64,000 nt of DNA, taken from positions 2,243,784 through 2,307,783 of the forward strand of contig CM044964.1 in the NCBI GenBank assembly GCA_024516035.1. Direction: 5' to 3'. The notes beneath the pieces were generated by a model. That model saw only the letters and a program-made list of their open reading frames with translations, was not told the origin of the DNA and ran no database searches. A program made the position numbers and the translations under genes. Positions within the stretch are counted from its first letter, which is position 1. The number at the start of each line of letters is the position of its first letter. Below are positions 1-9,798 of the stretch, one piece after another. Source of the DNA: Bactericera cockerelli. Lineage: Eukaryota; Arthropoda; Insecta; Hemiptera; Triozidae.

Positions 1-35
1 TGAACCATTTAAATGTACTCTATTTATGAAAGAGG

Positions 36-181
36 ATTAGATTTAGGGCAAAATTAATAGACAGATTCTATAACTCAGTCATCGCTAAGCGTCGGTTTTC
101 TGTGTAAACAGTACGCAATCGGTGACATAGCACCACAGATTTATTACAAAAACGCCTATTAATTCCGCCCTTAATCTAAAT
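36..181. repeat. Short element with terminal inverted repeats (MITE candidate)
   Basis: The left arm at 36-60 and the reverse complement of 156-181 match at about 22 of 26 positions (shared core TTAGATT..GGGC..AATTAATAG). The element would be 146 bp with no coding capacity. I could not settle a target-site duplication, so the superfamily is open. Confidence 0.45.
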
Positions 182-183
182 GA

Positions 184-545
184 ACACTATCACCTAACAC
201 GCCCTCTAGTGGAAATTTCAACCAATCACAACCAATTTTCGAAGCATTTTATATTGTAAGTATACTTTGGTCCCTCTAATAAAGCTGTATATTATAATAA
301 TAACAGTCTCCTATCACATAAAATCTATGCCTCTTTATTGGCCCTTAGAGTCCTTGCGATATTTTTCTCTCTAAGATGAAAGGAAGATGGATGATCAGTC
401 TCTTTCACCAGTTAGAGAACAATATTAAGGTCTCTGCTTCCATACCAAACATTTAAATGACCTACCCTATATTTGTGCTATCATAACTATTATTGAGGTT
501 TTATCATATTTTATGTAAATGGAAAGAATGGAAAGGAAAGAAACG
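184..545. other. Unassigned AT-rich stretch
   Basis: No reading frame, RNA motif or match to another repeat in the window was recognised. Near 280-310 there is a short run of AT and ATA repeats. Confidence 0.4.
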
Positions 546-799
546 TTGTCGCCTACAATTTTTCAACTGCATGGTCATGTCACAACGGAGGTTTTACCTT
601 CCATGCGGTGAAAACCCACAATTTAACTACTCAAATTAACCTCCCAGCCAGAATTCGACTGGGAATAGCCAGTATAACAAGGATAACATGTAAGAGTGTA
701 AATCAGCAATGATTATTGAAGATGGTGCAGGAGCGGACTATATGTATAATATGTCAATAAATAAATAGTAATAAAAAAAAGAAGAAAAAAAAAAAGGAT

Positions 800-910
800 T
801 CGATATTTAATGGTAATCAGACTCTGAGGGTTAGGTGGTAAAAATTGCTTGAGCATTAACCTCGCCTGGTGGTTACCTTCCACTAAAGAGTGTTATTGTT
901 ATTATTATTA
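800..910 (+). mobile_element. SINE-B tail fragment
   Basis: The segment GACTCTGAGGGTTAGGTGGT, followed by AACCTCGCCTGGTGGTTACC and a (TTA)n tail, matches the 3' part of SINE-B at 28735-28870. It sits inside the split 5S-SINE. Confidence 0.6.
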
Positions 911-936
911 AAGCTCACCCAGCCAAGTCCTAACCT

Positions 937-1096
937 AGTTAAAGTTAAGTTATCATATATTATTTGTGTTCATCACTTTCGTGATATCACAACTACGCAA
1001 ACTCGCTTTATTAAATCTACGCTGAAACCAGGACTTGAACCACCGACCTCCAGGTTACTAGTCCACTGCCTTATCGATAAAGCTACTGAGGTAGGT
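937..1096 (-). mobile_element. SINE-E, complete, with 15-bp target-site duplication
   Basis: tRNA-derived SINE of 160 bp. Reading the minus strand, the head is CTCAGTAGCTTTATCGATAA (A-box region), the B-box-like part is GGTGGTTCAAGTCC, and the body ends near the TATCATA tail. The 15-bp repeat GCCAAGTCCTAACCT at 922-936 and 1097-1111 brackets it exactly. The insertion went into the older 5S-SINE. It depends on LINE enzymes and encodes nothing. Confidence 0.85.
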
Positions 1097-1299
1097 GCCA
1101 AGTCCTAACCTCGGTGGATGTTGCTTAACTTCAGTGACTGAACGAGAACTGATTAAACTAGCTATCGGGCCCATTGACGTTGAAGAATAGGAGGACGATG
1201 TGATGATTGAAAATGTTGTATTTTAATCTATCTCTCTTGCTGATCCTCAACCCAGTTACTTATTTGAAAACACAACAAATAGTTAATTATAAATTCCTA

Positions 1300-1400
1300 T
1301 TATATACAGAGTGTCTCATTTTAAGCGCACCAATGGGATTACTCGGCCCCTGTTGGAAATACGAAAATTCTATTCCGAGATCATTTTCATAACTCAAAGG
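1300..1400 (+). mobile_element. DNA-transposon end fragment, CAGRGTG type
   Basis: The segment from TATATACAGAGTGTCTCATT to CTCGGCCCCTGTTGGAAATA matches the reverse complement of 4094-4141, where the end reads CAGGGTG next to TA. Such ends are usual in Tc1/mariner elements. No transposase is present. Confidence 0.4.
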
Positions 1401-1443
1401 AGGACATGTAATGATTACCTGCATAATTATCTGTCAAGGTTGT

Positions 1444-1867
1444 CCTTCAAGGTTATTTCGAGGTCAACTTTAAAATCTGAAATATTTTATTGCATATTTA
1501 GATTTTCAAAGAAAACTTGACTTCATTTAAATATTTATATGAAATTTTTATTTTTCTTCTTTCTCAATTTTTTTTTTTTTTTTTTTTTTTTTTCAAGTTC
1601 AGTTTTTTCATCTCAAACTTGCACATGTGACGCATAAAATTAAAGATCTTCTCATACTGAATGAGACAGTACCGAAAAAATAATTAAAAGATATTTATAG
1701 GCGTCTGTTGAAATAAATTGATATCTAAAATAATGGTGCAATCAACTTCAAGAAAAAAAAAACGATAAAAAAAATCGATGTAAATAGTTGAATGGAGTCA
1801 CTTTGAATGCGAAAATTCAGGTCACTTTATTTAAGATTTTAATGTTGACCTCGAAATAAACTTGAAG
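1444..1867. repeat. Imperfect fold-back element of about 420 bp
   Basis: The outer arms 1444-1480 and 1831-1867 pair at about 31 of 34 positions (core TTATTTCGAGGTCAAC), and weaker pairing continues inward to about 110 bp per arm. The centre holds a 30-T run and AT-rich sequence. There is no coding capacity and no certain target-site duplication. Confidence 0.5.
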
Positions 1868-1871
1868 GTTA

Positions 1872-1967
1872 AATGCCGAAGACATTATCACCACCCTTGA
1901 TCAGGCTTTGTTTGTAATTATTTATTTCTTAACATTTTACCATGTTCGTTGTATTAAAAAAAAAAAA
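1872..1967 (+). mobile_element. LINE-type 3' tail (type 2), interrupted
   Basis: The run AATGCCG..CATTATCACCACCC followed by TTGATCAGGCTTTG is repeated at 6004-6128. The tail resumes at 2621 with ATATGTAAATAAAGCTTGAT, so the Helentron-like copy at 1968-2620 was inserted into it. Confidence 0.55.
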
Positions 1968-2620
1968 TCTGGTGTAAACATCACACGACTTTCCTTATCA
2001 TAATTATAAGGAATTGGAACAGGACCAAAAGCCACTGGTGACTCAAAGGTAACATTTAGCTAAAAATCAATATCAAATTCGTAATCAGCACCTCAAAATC
2101 ATTGGATTTGATGTGTCACAACCCCCATCTACGATAAATAATAAAAAAGTTAATCAAAGCGGGTCCCCCCCAAAATACCGGTAAATTGGGGCCGAGGTCC
2201 AAAAAGTTCAAGATATCAAAAAAATGATCAGAAGAGACCCCTATTATTTTTTTAATCTAAGACATAATTGTTCTCTAATATTTTTTTGTATCTTTAACCA
2301 ATTCAAAGAAGCGGCACTTGCGGCCAATATTTGCGGTCCTGCGGCCGCAGTCTGCGGCCGATTGCAACCAAAAGTTTCGTGGTTCGTCTGGTGTATAATT
2401 ATAATTAGCATACCAAATTTCAAGTCTCTAGCTCTTACCGTTCTCGAGATATCCTGTTTACACACAGACAGACAGACAGACAGACGCACGGACCAATGGC
2501 TGAAAACAACTTTTTTGGTATCCTGAGGCTATAATTCGTCCAGAAATGTGAAAAACTGGGTAGGTCAAATTTTCGACGAATACAATACTTTCCTTATTAT
2601 AGGATAAGGAAAGTAAAAAT
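1968..2620 (-). mobile_element. Helentron-like non-autonomous element, copy 1
   Basis: About 650 bp. On the minus strand the order of landmarks is: 5' of this listing ACTTTCCTTAT / ATAAGGAAAGT hairpin at 2590-2616, a (CTGT/CAGA) microsatellite near 2464-2487, a GC-rich CGGCCGC-containing block near 2320-2365, and GATAAGG..TGTTTACACCAGA at the other end. An inverted subterminal motif, a terminal stem-loop and a central microsatellite are the layout known for DINE-1/Helentron-associated elements. That classification is an inference. Confidence 0.55.
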
Positions 2621-2725
2621 ATGTAAATAAAGCTTGATCCATTTGTTTATAAATATGGACAACCTTGATAGATCTGCATAGGTCATCACGTCCTCTTTTG
2701 AGCTATGAAAATGATCTAGGAATAG

Positions 2726-3382
2726 TTTTTACTTTCCTTATCCTATAATAAGGAAAGTATTGTATTCGTCGAAAATTTGACCTACCCAGCTTTTCACATT
2801 TCTGGACGAATCATAGCCTCAGGATACCAAAAAAGTGGTTTTCAGCCATTGGTCCGTGCGTCTGTCTGTGTGTCTGTGTGTCTGTGTGTCTGTGTGTGTG
2901 TGAACAGGATATCTCAAGAACGGTAAGAGCTAGAGACTTGAAATTTGGTATGGTAATTAATTTTATACACCAGACGAACCATGAAACTTTTGGTTGAAAT
3001 CGGCCGCATTCTGCGGCCGCAGGGCCGCAAATATTGGCCGCAAGCACCGCTTCTTTGAATTGGTTAAAGATACAAAAAAAGTTCGAGAACAACATTTTCT
3101 CAAATTAAAAAAATAATAGGGGTTCACTCTGATTATTTTTTTGATATCTTTAACTTTTTGGAAACCGGCCCCAATTTACCGGTATTGTAGGGGGACCCGA
3201 TTGGACTAACTTTTTTATTATTCATCCTAGATGGGGGTTGTGACATATCAAATTAAATGATTTTGAAGTGCTGATCACGAATTTGGCATTGATTTTTAGT
3301 TATCTGTTACCGTTCAGTCACCAGTGGCGGAATTCGACTCCTTTTTGGGAGATAAGGAAAGTCGTGTGATGTTTACACCAGA
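2726..3382 (+). mobile_element. Helentron-like non-autonomous element, copy 2
   Basis: Same family as 1968-2620 but in the opposite orientation, so the two form an inverted repeat with 105 bp between them. The microsatellite at 2860-2905 is (CTGTGTGT). The copy ends TGTTTACACCAGA directly against copy 3. Confidence 0.6.
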
Positions 3383-3516
3383 TTTTTACTTTCCTTATCC
3401 TATAATAAGGAAAGTATTGTATTCGTCGAAAATTTGACCTACCCAGTTTTTCACATTTCTGGACGAATCATAGACTCAGGGTACCAAAAAAGTTGTTTTC
3501 AGCCATTGGTCCGTGC

Positions 3517-3574
<58 letters not shown>

Positions 3575-4082
3575 CTGTCTGTCTGTGTGTGAACAGGATA
3601 TCTCAAGAACGGTAATAGCTAAAAACTTGAAATTTGGTATGCAAATCAATTTTATACACCAGACGAACCACGAAACTTTTGGTTAAAATCGGCCGCAAAA
3701 TGCGGCCGCAGGGCCGCAAATATTGGCCGCAAGCGCGGCTTCTATGAATTGGTTAAAGATACAAAAAAAGTTAGAGAACAACATTTTCTTAGATTAAAAA
3801 AATAAAAGGGGTCTTTTCTTATCATTTTTTTGATATCTTGAACTTTTTGGACCTCGGCCCCAATTTACCGGTATTTTGGGGGGGACCCGCTCTGACTAAC
3901 TTTTTTATTATTCATCCTAGATGGGGATTGTGACATATCAAATCCAATGATTTTGAGATGCTGATTACGAATTTGGCTTTGATTTTTAGCTGACTGTTAC
4001 CTTTGAGTCATCAGTGGCTTTTGGTCCTGTTCCCATTACTATAATAATATGATAAGGAAAGTCGTGTGATGTTTACACCAGA
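3383..4082 (+). mobile_element. Helentron-like non-autonomous element, copy 3
   Basis: Head-to-tail with copy 2 with no spacer. The stem-loop ACTTTCCTTAT-CCTATA-ATAAGGAAAGT is at 3388-3416. The microsatellite here is a long (CTGT)n at 3516-3587. It ends GATAAGGAAAGTCGTGTGAT..CACCAGA at 4082. Confidence 0.6.
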
Positions 4083-4093
4083 TTTTTTTTTTT

Positions 4094-4141
4094 TTGTATT
4101 CCCAACAGGGGCCGAATACTCGCGCTGGTGAGATTCACCCT
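4094..4141 (-). mobile_element. DNA-transposon end fragment, CAGGGTG type
   Basis: Ends CACCCTG followed by TATATA, and reads as the reverse complement of the fragment at 1300-1400 (GGCCCCTGTTGGGAATAC shared). Consistent with a TA-inserting Tc1/mariner-type element, truncated. Confidence 0.4.
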
Positions 4142-4490
4142 GTATATATTATTATCTATCCATAGCTCTGTACAGCACTCGAAACACCTGCCATCTTGCA
4201 ACAACGCGAATTTAAACCTTTTCAATTTTGCGCTCGACTAACTCGGCTAATTGGCTGAAATCCGAAACTCATTGTTTCACAATTGAATAAATTTGCCGGC
4301 GTAATCCGGATGGTAATGATCGAATTAAGGCTAAAGTATCTAAACTGAAATTTTAAGCCGAAATTTACATACGTGTGGGTACTTGAATATGAGTATGCAA
4401 TCTGCTCTGTTCGAGGGAGTTATTTATACCTTTATACATACTACAATTACTATGTTATGTGTATGTATTCTGTTGATGATGATTATTCTT
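4142..4490. other. Unassigned single-copy-looking stretch
   Basis: No long frame and no match to other repeats in the window. Base composition is less skewed than its surroundings (for example GCCGGCGTAATCCGGATGG near 4293), so this may be older unique sequence. Confidence 0.4.
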
Positions 4491-4491
4491 C

Positions 4492-4690
4492 AAGGTTAGC
4501 TCAGTGGTAAAGGCGCACTTTCTGAATCCAGAGATTCCAGAGGTCGTGGGTTCGAAACCCAACTGGGACGTGACAAGTTATACTCCCATTTGGGAATTTC
4601 AACACATAATAATATAATTATCTTGAGCTCACTGCTGGAATAATGGGACTTTAGTTGTCATAATCGGGTAGTATAAAAATAAGGCGATAT
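4492..4690 (+). mobile_element. SINE-A, tRNA-derived
   Basis: A-box-like TTAGCTCAGTGGTAAAGGCG and B-box GTGGGTTCGAAACCC lie 40 bp apart. They are followed by a shared body (ATGACAAGTTAT..CCCATTTGGG) and the ending CTGCTGGAATAATGGGACT..TAAGGCGAT. Other copies are at 7168, 22632, 27664 (minus) and 37611. Confidence 0.8.
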
Positions 4691-4715
4691 TTTTATTCGT
4701 GTTTTAATTTTATTA

Positions 4716-4960
4716 AAGGGTTGGGTGGAAGAGATTGCCATATAGGTAATAACACTAATAACCCTGCCCTTCTGTTAGGACATCTGTATATATTTTATCT
4801 ATATTTTTATCTTTTCTTTTCTTGTTTGTATTATTCTAAATTTTGTATTTTAATTTTATAGTTAAAAAAGTAATTATTAAAAAGTTATAATTACTTTTAT
4901 GTATATAATTATATTAATTATGTCCCATTAATATACATATAATTAAATAATAATATTTTT
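4716..4960 (+). mobile_element. LINE-type 3' tail (type 1)
   Basis: Begins GGGTTGGGTGGAAGAGATTG with the stem-loop GCCATATAGGT, then CCTGCCCTTCTGTTAGGACA and an AT-rich trailer. The same tail recurs about eight times in the window and usually ends AATAAA-like. It is probably the 3' end of a non-LTR retrotransposon. No RT sequence is attached. Confidence 0.55.
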
Positions 4961-5625
4961 TACAATTATTTTTTATACACAATCCTTATACAGAACCAAT
5001 GTATAATTATTATTAATAAATTAGTTCTCCATCTACTGAACTCCATCTACGGATTTTCTTTAAATGTACTTCTTGTTATAAATCTAGCTGTAAAATACAT
5101 CTATAAGATTTTGTGTTCAGAAAAGGAACTTCTTAAAAAAAAAAAGTATTTGTAAGTTTTGTACTGATATTACCTAACAATATTACTTCTGATATTTTTT
5201 TAATTTTCGAAATCGGAAGTATCGTGTTCGTTTATATAAATAAAACAAATATTTTTTGCTCTGATTTCAATTTTTTTCTAAATGTATTATAGAAACACTG
5301 GTCACTTTTTAAACTGAAAATGGCTGTCACCTGTTCCAATGACTTCTTGAGACCCGTCTTTGGAAACTCTATTTTTTATTGTTGTATTATTTCTTACGTA
5401 ATTCATTCTACGTTATCATTTTACTAACACACAACAGTATGAAACCATTAATGTCTCTTATTACTGTAAAGAGTTTTTTCTACAAGTTTGAACTGTGTTT
5501 TTTTTTTTTTTTTTTTTTATATTAATTATTGTGACAACCTGCACTTGGGTTATTACAGCAAACATTCAAACTCACTCGTAACAAAAAGGGTGACGTCATA
5601 TTTTTTTTTTCAATTTTATTTTGCA
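4961..5625. other. AT-rich unassigned stretch with one repeat fragment
   Basis: The run GAAATCGGAAGTATCGTGTT near 5210 recurs at 6680 and 62350 and marks a small repeat family. There is a near-duplicate CTGAACTCCATCTAC at 5026-5055. No credible coding sequence. Confidence 0.4.
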
Positions 5626-5765
5626 AGGGAGTTAGTAAGGGAGACCTTCCGGTGCGCTCGTGTTGATCCATCACCTATTTCGAAAGTATTGTGTCACTTC
5701 TCGCCCATCAGAGGGGTGGCATACCACGGGATGGGCAACAACACAGGCCACAAGCGTCTACAGTA
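5626..5765 (+). repeat. Repeat G, body only
   Basis: The segment TTAGTAAGGGAGACCTTCCG..GCGCTCGTGTTGA..GTATTGTGTCACTTCTCGCC matches 6567-6655, where it follows a tRNA-like head. This copy lacks the head. Confidence 0.5.
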
Positions 5766-6003
5766 GCTCCTGTTTCATGGCTACGAAATAAAAACTACTG
5801 TCAAATACAAGGTTCAACATTGACCTATAAAAAGATAAAGAGCTAGTTATTTGTGTTGTTATCTCACAATTTTCAGTGGGTAGCCACGACATTACGAGAT
5901 CTAGTACATAGGAATGTCTTTTACAAAACAACCCCAATAATACTATTTTAATGTAACATGAATGGTACGAGTATTATTGTAACAACAATAATGATGATGA
6001 TGA

Positions 6004-6128
6004 AATGCCGGAGGAAGAGAATGCCGTAGGCATTATCACCACCCTTGATCAGGCTTTGTTTATATTTTATTCTAAATTGTTACCATGTTCATTGTATATA
6101 AAAGATGTAAATAAAGCTTGATCCAAAT
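6004..6128 (+). mobile_element. LINE-type 3' tail (type 2)
   Basis: Carries the perfect stem-loop AATGCC-GTA-GGCATT, then ATCACCACCCTTGATCAGGC and ends AAGATGTAAATAAAGCTTGA. This is the uninterrupted version of the tail at 1872-2660. The architecture parallels the type 1 tail. Confidence 0.55.
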
Positions 6129-6460
6129 GTTTATATATAAAAAAAATTATAATAAAATAATAAAAAAATTAAATGATTCTAACAACAATGTTAGCTACCT
6201 ATGTTAGAATAGATTATTACATTTCCCCTTACAAAAATACTGATAATTATAATCATCTCGCACATCCACTAAGCATCCCAGTGGAAATGATACATTTCAA
6301 AACAAACTGAGAAGTAGCTCTTGAATGCGAATAACTCCCGTCCTAGCTGCCATTCCCAATTAGGGATTTCATTTTGCCTGTTCCACCTGCAGAGTATGTC
6401 AGGTGTATGTATGGGCACTTTTTATGTAATATGCAGCGTGGAAAACTTCATCGGATATAA
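6129..6460. other. Unassigned AT-rich stretch
   Basis: Nothing recognised apart from A-rich runs at 6128-6175. Confidence 0.4.
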
Positions 6461-6461
6461 G

Positions 6462-6680
6462 GTTTTCTAATAACTCAATGGTTAAGCACTCGCTTGTCAT
6501 GCGAAAGATCCCGGGTTCGAACCCCTGCGACGACAAAAATTTGTATTCATAATTCGATTACAGTTGTTGGTAAGGGACACCTTCCGGAGCGCTCGTGTTG
6601 ACCCAGCACCTAAATGGGAAGTATTGTGTCACTTCTCTCCCATCAGACGAGAGGCCCTTCAATAGAGACAATGTTACTCT
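6462..6680 (+). mobile_element. SINE-G, head resembling tRNA-Asp
   Basis: The head at 6468-6535 can fold with anticodon arm TCGC-TTGTCAT-GCGA (anticodon GTC) and T-arm CCGGG-TTCGAAC-CCCTG. The acceptor ends do not pair, which argues against a working tRNA. The body from 6567 matches repeat G at 5626-5765. RNA polymerase III promoter boxes are therefore recognisable. Confidence 0.55.
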
Positions 6681-6907
6681 TGTGTTCGTTTTTGTAAAAA
6701 AAAAAAAAAAAAATATTTTTTTTGCCCCGATTTCAATTTTTTTCATATTTCTGGACGTTTCATTACCTCCTGTTTTACTATGGTGACCTTAGTTTCTGGT
6801 TGCTGCAATAGTTTCTGTTATTGGTGTACTGAGTAATGACCTTTGTTCTAAGGTGTTAAGTGTTGCTTTCCAGATGTTTCACTGATAACAAAGGAGGCTA
6901 TTACGAC

Positions 6908-7100
6908 GTTCTCTCTCTTACTTTCTCTCTCTTTCTCTCTCTCTATTTCTATCTATTTCTCTTTCTCTCTCTCTATTTCTTTCTCTCTCTCTCTATTTCT
7001 TTCTCTTTCTCTCTCTCTCTTACTTTCTCTCTATCTCTCTCTATTTCTTTCTCTCTCGTACTTTCTCTCTCTCTCTTACTTTCTCTCTATCTCTCTCTAT

Positions 7101-7131
<31 letters not shown>

Positions 7132-7166
7132 AATCTCTCTCTCTCAATCTCTCCCTCTCTCTCTCT
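6908..7166. repeat. (CT)n-rich pyrimidine tract
   Basis: Imperfect CTCTCT with TTTCT interruptions. The apparent Leu/Ser/Phe open frame over it is a by-product of the repeat. Confidence 0.9.
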
Positions 7167-7167
7167 G

Positions 7168-7312
7168 TAAATCCACAGATTTCAGAGGTCGCAGGTTCGA
7201 AACCCAGCCGGGACATGACAAGATATCCTCTCGTTTGGGATTTTTACCGTCTTGAATTTACATCATAATAAGTCTTGGAATTACTGCTGGAATAAATAAA
7301 TTAGAGTATGAG
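7168..7312 (+). mobile_element. SINE-A, 5'-truncated
   Basis: Starts within the head at GTAAATCCACAGATTTCAG, keeps the B-box GCAGGTTCGAAACCC and the GCTGGAATAAATAA ending. The A-box half is replaced by the CT tract. Confidence 0.7.
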
Positions 7313-7486
7313 CAATAGCTCGTACACAATGTACATGATCACACATTTCTAGAATGATTAGCGCATAATTATTATGATTGGCATGCTAGAAAAACACAAA
7401 CCTTTTTAGATACTGAATGAGCTGCAAATCCCATTTTAGTCCGGTTTACGTGGCAGCAACCCCAAAACTTTTTCCTACCGGCCTCG
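7313..7486 (+). mobile_element. hAT-type MITE (CAGGCG family), left end missing
   Basis: Shares CTCGTACACAATG, TTTAGTCCGGTTTACGTGGC and the ending CCGGCCTCGTCTG with the complete copies at 35607-35868 and 51659-51896. The first 60 or so bases are absent at the junction with SINE-A. Confidence 0.6.
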
Positions 7487-7750
7487 TCTGGATTCTATGT
7501 ATCTCCTCAATTAAAAAGGTTTCAACAAAACATCTCAAATCAAAGACTTAGGCACATCCTGAATCCTCTTAGTCGAGCTCAAATATCCTCAAAGTCAGAG
7601 GAACGCCCTAATTGAAGTAAGACTCTTATATGTATACTGGGTCCACAGGGAAATCACTCCACCCCAACTGCTGCAAATAGTCTGTTTAAAAAAAAAAGCT
7701 CACAGAAAAAAATGACAAATAATTCGATGGAAAAAAGAAAAAAACGAGAG

Positions 7751-7781
<31 letters not shown>

Positions 7782-8045
7782 GTCGCAGGATAAGAGTCTA
7801 CAAATTAGAGACAATCAATTTTCTCCGACCGATAAATGTTACAAGCAAAGCCTCTTTGTGAAATATTGAGTTTAAAATTATGGACGAGAAGGAAGAGAGA
7901 GTAGGAAAATTATGGAGAAGGAGGAGTGGAAGAGGAGAAGGAGGAGAAAATATTGGAAGAGATTTGTCTTGACTCGTGGAAGATGAGAAAAAAAGTTTCA
8001 TTAATTACGTCGGGGACATGATAGCAAGTCAGGTTCTCCGAGAGG
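7487..8045. other. Unassigned, with a poly-A run
   Basis: 7490-7690 has no repeat match. 7690-7780 is A-rich with a run of about 30 A. 7830-8040 is purine-biased. No credible gene. Confidence 0.4.
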
Positions 8046-8808
8046 TTAAAATGAGATTTAAATAGAGTTGAAGAAAAGAGAAAGGGAGAGAGAAAGAAAG
8101 AGGGAAGGAAGAGAAAGAGACAGAGAAGGAAGGAAGGAAGAGAAAGAAAGAGAAAGAGAAAGAGAGAGAGAGAGAAAGAAAGAAAGGAAGAGGTAAGGGA
8201 AAGAAAGAAAAAGAAAGAGAGAAAGAGACAGGGAAGGAAGAGAAAAAGAGAGAGAGAGAGAGAGAAAAGAAAGAAAGAGAGATTGATTGATAATATTTTA
8301 AATTGATTTAGTTTTTATTTTATTTTTCATTATAATTCCCCAAAACTAAGAGCTAACTCATTATGATAGAGAGAGGAAGAGAAAGAAAAGAGAGAGAGAG
8401 AGAGAGAAAAATTATTAGAAGGAGAGGCAGAGATAGAGATGATGTAAAAAAGGAGAAGAAAACAGTTAGATTTGGTTTAAAGAAGGGGCACAGGCAAAAA
8501 TTTGATCAAAATAAGAAAGAAAAAGAGATATGATAGGTACAGAAAAGAAATTGGTAAAAAAAGGAAATGTAGAAAATAGAGAGAAAGAAAAATAACTAGA
8601 AGGAGAGGTACAGAAAGGAAAAGAGGTAAAAAGAAAAGGATATACATACAGTTTGTGTAAAAGAAGAGGTATAGGAAACAATTCGAGTATAGGCTCAAAA
8701 TAAAGACAAAAATAAATATAAATATGTTAGTTAGGTACAAGAGAACGAAATAGGTGAAAAGAGAAGGAAAGACACAAAATAAGTTAGGTCAAGAAGGAGA
8801 GAAAGAAA
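8046..8808. repeat. Purine (GA/GAA) tract
   Basis: Imperfect GAAAGA and GAGAGA units on the plus strand, broken near 8280-8360 by AT-rich sequence. The minus-strand frames rich in Phe, Leu and Ser are repeat translations. Confidence 0.85.
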
Positions 8809-8916
8809 GATGCATAAAAGGAGAGGAACAGAGAGGGAAAATAGGGTTAATATATTCCAATCCACCCAACCCAAAGGGTTGGGTTGGCTCTCTGTTCCTC
8901 TCCTTTTATATGCATC
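8809..8916. repeat. Large palindrome
   Basis: Arms 8809-8835 and 8888-8916 are inverted copies (ATAAAAGGAGAGGAACAGAG) differing by a 2-base TA insertion. A nested centre reads CCACCCAACCC-AAA-GGGTTGGGTTGG. The LINE tail at 8917 starts at its right edge. Confidence 0.75.
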
Positions 8917-9092
8917 GATTGGAAGAGATTGCCATAGGCAATAACCCCGCCCTTTGGTTAGGACATGTGTATATATTTTATTTATTTTTTTCTTGTTTAT
9001 ATTATTAATACTGTCAATTTTATATTTAATTTTTACCATTGTTTGTCTGTATATATGTTCTGCTAATAAAGAGTTTCCAAATAAATAAATAA
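8917..9092 (+). mobile_element. LINE-type 3' tail (type 1)
   Basis: GATTGGAAGAGATTGCCATA then GGCAATAACCCCGCCCTTTG and a TTAGGACATGTG trailer, ending in AATAAAGAG..AAATAAATAAAT. The stem-loop ATTGCC-ATA-GGCAAT is perfect. Confidence 0.6.
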
Positions 9093-9494
9093 AGATTGGT
9101 TGTATAAGAGTGCAGGGTAAGGAGAAAATAGAGTTAGATGATAGAGAGGTAAGGGAGACACAATAAAGTAGAGGAAAAGGAAAAACTTCACAGGAAAGAC
9201 ATTGAGAAAAGAAAGAAAGAGGGAACCAGGAAAGAAGATTATGAAAAGGATAAATGAAGAAGTAAAGAGAGAGAAAGAAAGAGGGAAAAAGAAAGAGAGA
9301 GAGAGAAAAACAGAGAGAGAAAGAAAGAAAGAGAGAGAAGGAGGGGTAGAAGAACAAAAGATGTTTAAAAAGAAGAGAGATCCAATCTGAATTTCTGAGT
9401 ATTTATTAGGAAATATAATTTTGTTACAAATTTAATTAAGGGAGAGAGAGAGAGAGAGAGAGAAGAAGTTAAGGAAAGGGATTACGAGAGAAAG

Positions 9495-9525
<31 letters not shown>

Positions 9526-9530
9526 GAAAT
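9093..9530. repeat. Purine (GA) tract
   Basis: GAGA and GAAAGA arrays with short interruptions, including perfect (GA)n near 9440-9462 and 9496-9527. Confidence 0.85.
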
Positions 9531-9568
9531 CCAAGTACATGATGGTAGACATTTTTTTTATAGTTATT

Positions 9569-9730
9569 GCACTGGTAGTCAAGAGGTTACACGCAAGTCT
9601 GGAAATCCAGGTAACGTAGGGATCCGTTGGTTCGAATCATACCCAGTGCATGAAATTTTCCTCAATTATTTGAGTTTGTAACCACATGATTATAAGACTT
9701 TGAAACTATTCCTTCCAGTGCCAAAGTATT
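9569..9730 (+). mobile_element. SINE-B, tRNA-derived
   Basis: The head GCACTGGTAGTCAAGAGGTT and the closing CCCAGTGCATG can form a 7-bp acceptor-like stem (GCACTGG/CCAGTGC). The B-box is TTGGTTCGAATCA. The long variable region (CTGGAAATCCAGG..) suggests a tRNA-Ser-like ancestor, but that is an inference. Another copy is at 28386. Confidence 0.75.
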
Positions 9731-9798
9731 AATTAGGGCACATGATATAAAACTCGAATTATGTGATGCAAATAAAAAGGAAAAATCCTGTAAAAAAT

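Larger units (their letters stand above)
546..1165 (-). mobile_element. 5S rRNA-derived SINE, split by later insertions
   Basis: On the minus strand 1165-1098 resembles the 5S rRNA 5' half (ACTGAAGTTAAGCAACATC and GGTTAGGACTTGG, compare 5S ..GAAATTAAGCAG.. and ..GGTTAGTACTT..). The element body resumes at 720-546 with the same central block as the copies at 37800-38025 and 40301-40569. About 390 bp of SINE-B tail and SINE-E lie between. Degenerate, therefore old. Confidence 0.7.

Noticed and set aside
2224..2526. Similar roughly 100-residue proteins at 2224-2526 and 2811-3095
   Set aside because: They are the same frame in two copies of the Helentron-like element and include the CTGT microsatellite. 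Frame ends differ between copies and no coding constraint is visible.
6468..6535. tRNA-Asp gene
   Set aside because: Anticodon arm and T-arm are plausible, but the acceptor ends do not pair and the sequence continues into a repeat shared with 5626-5765. Called a SINE head.
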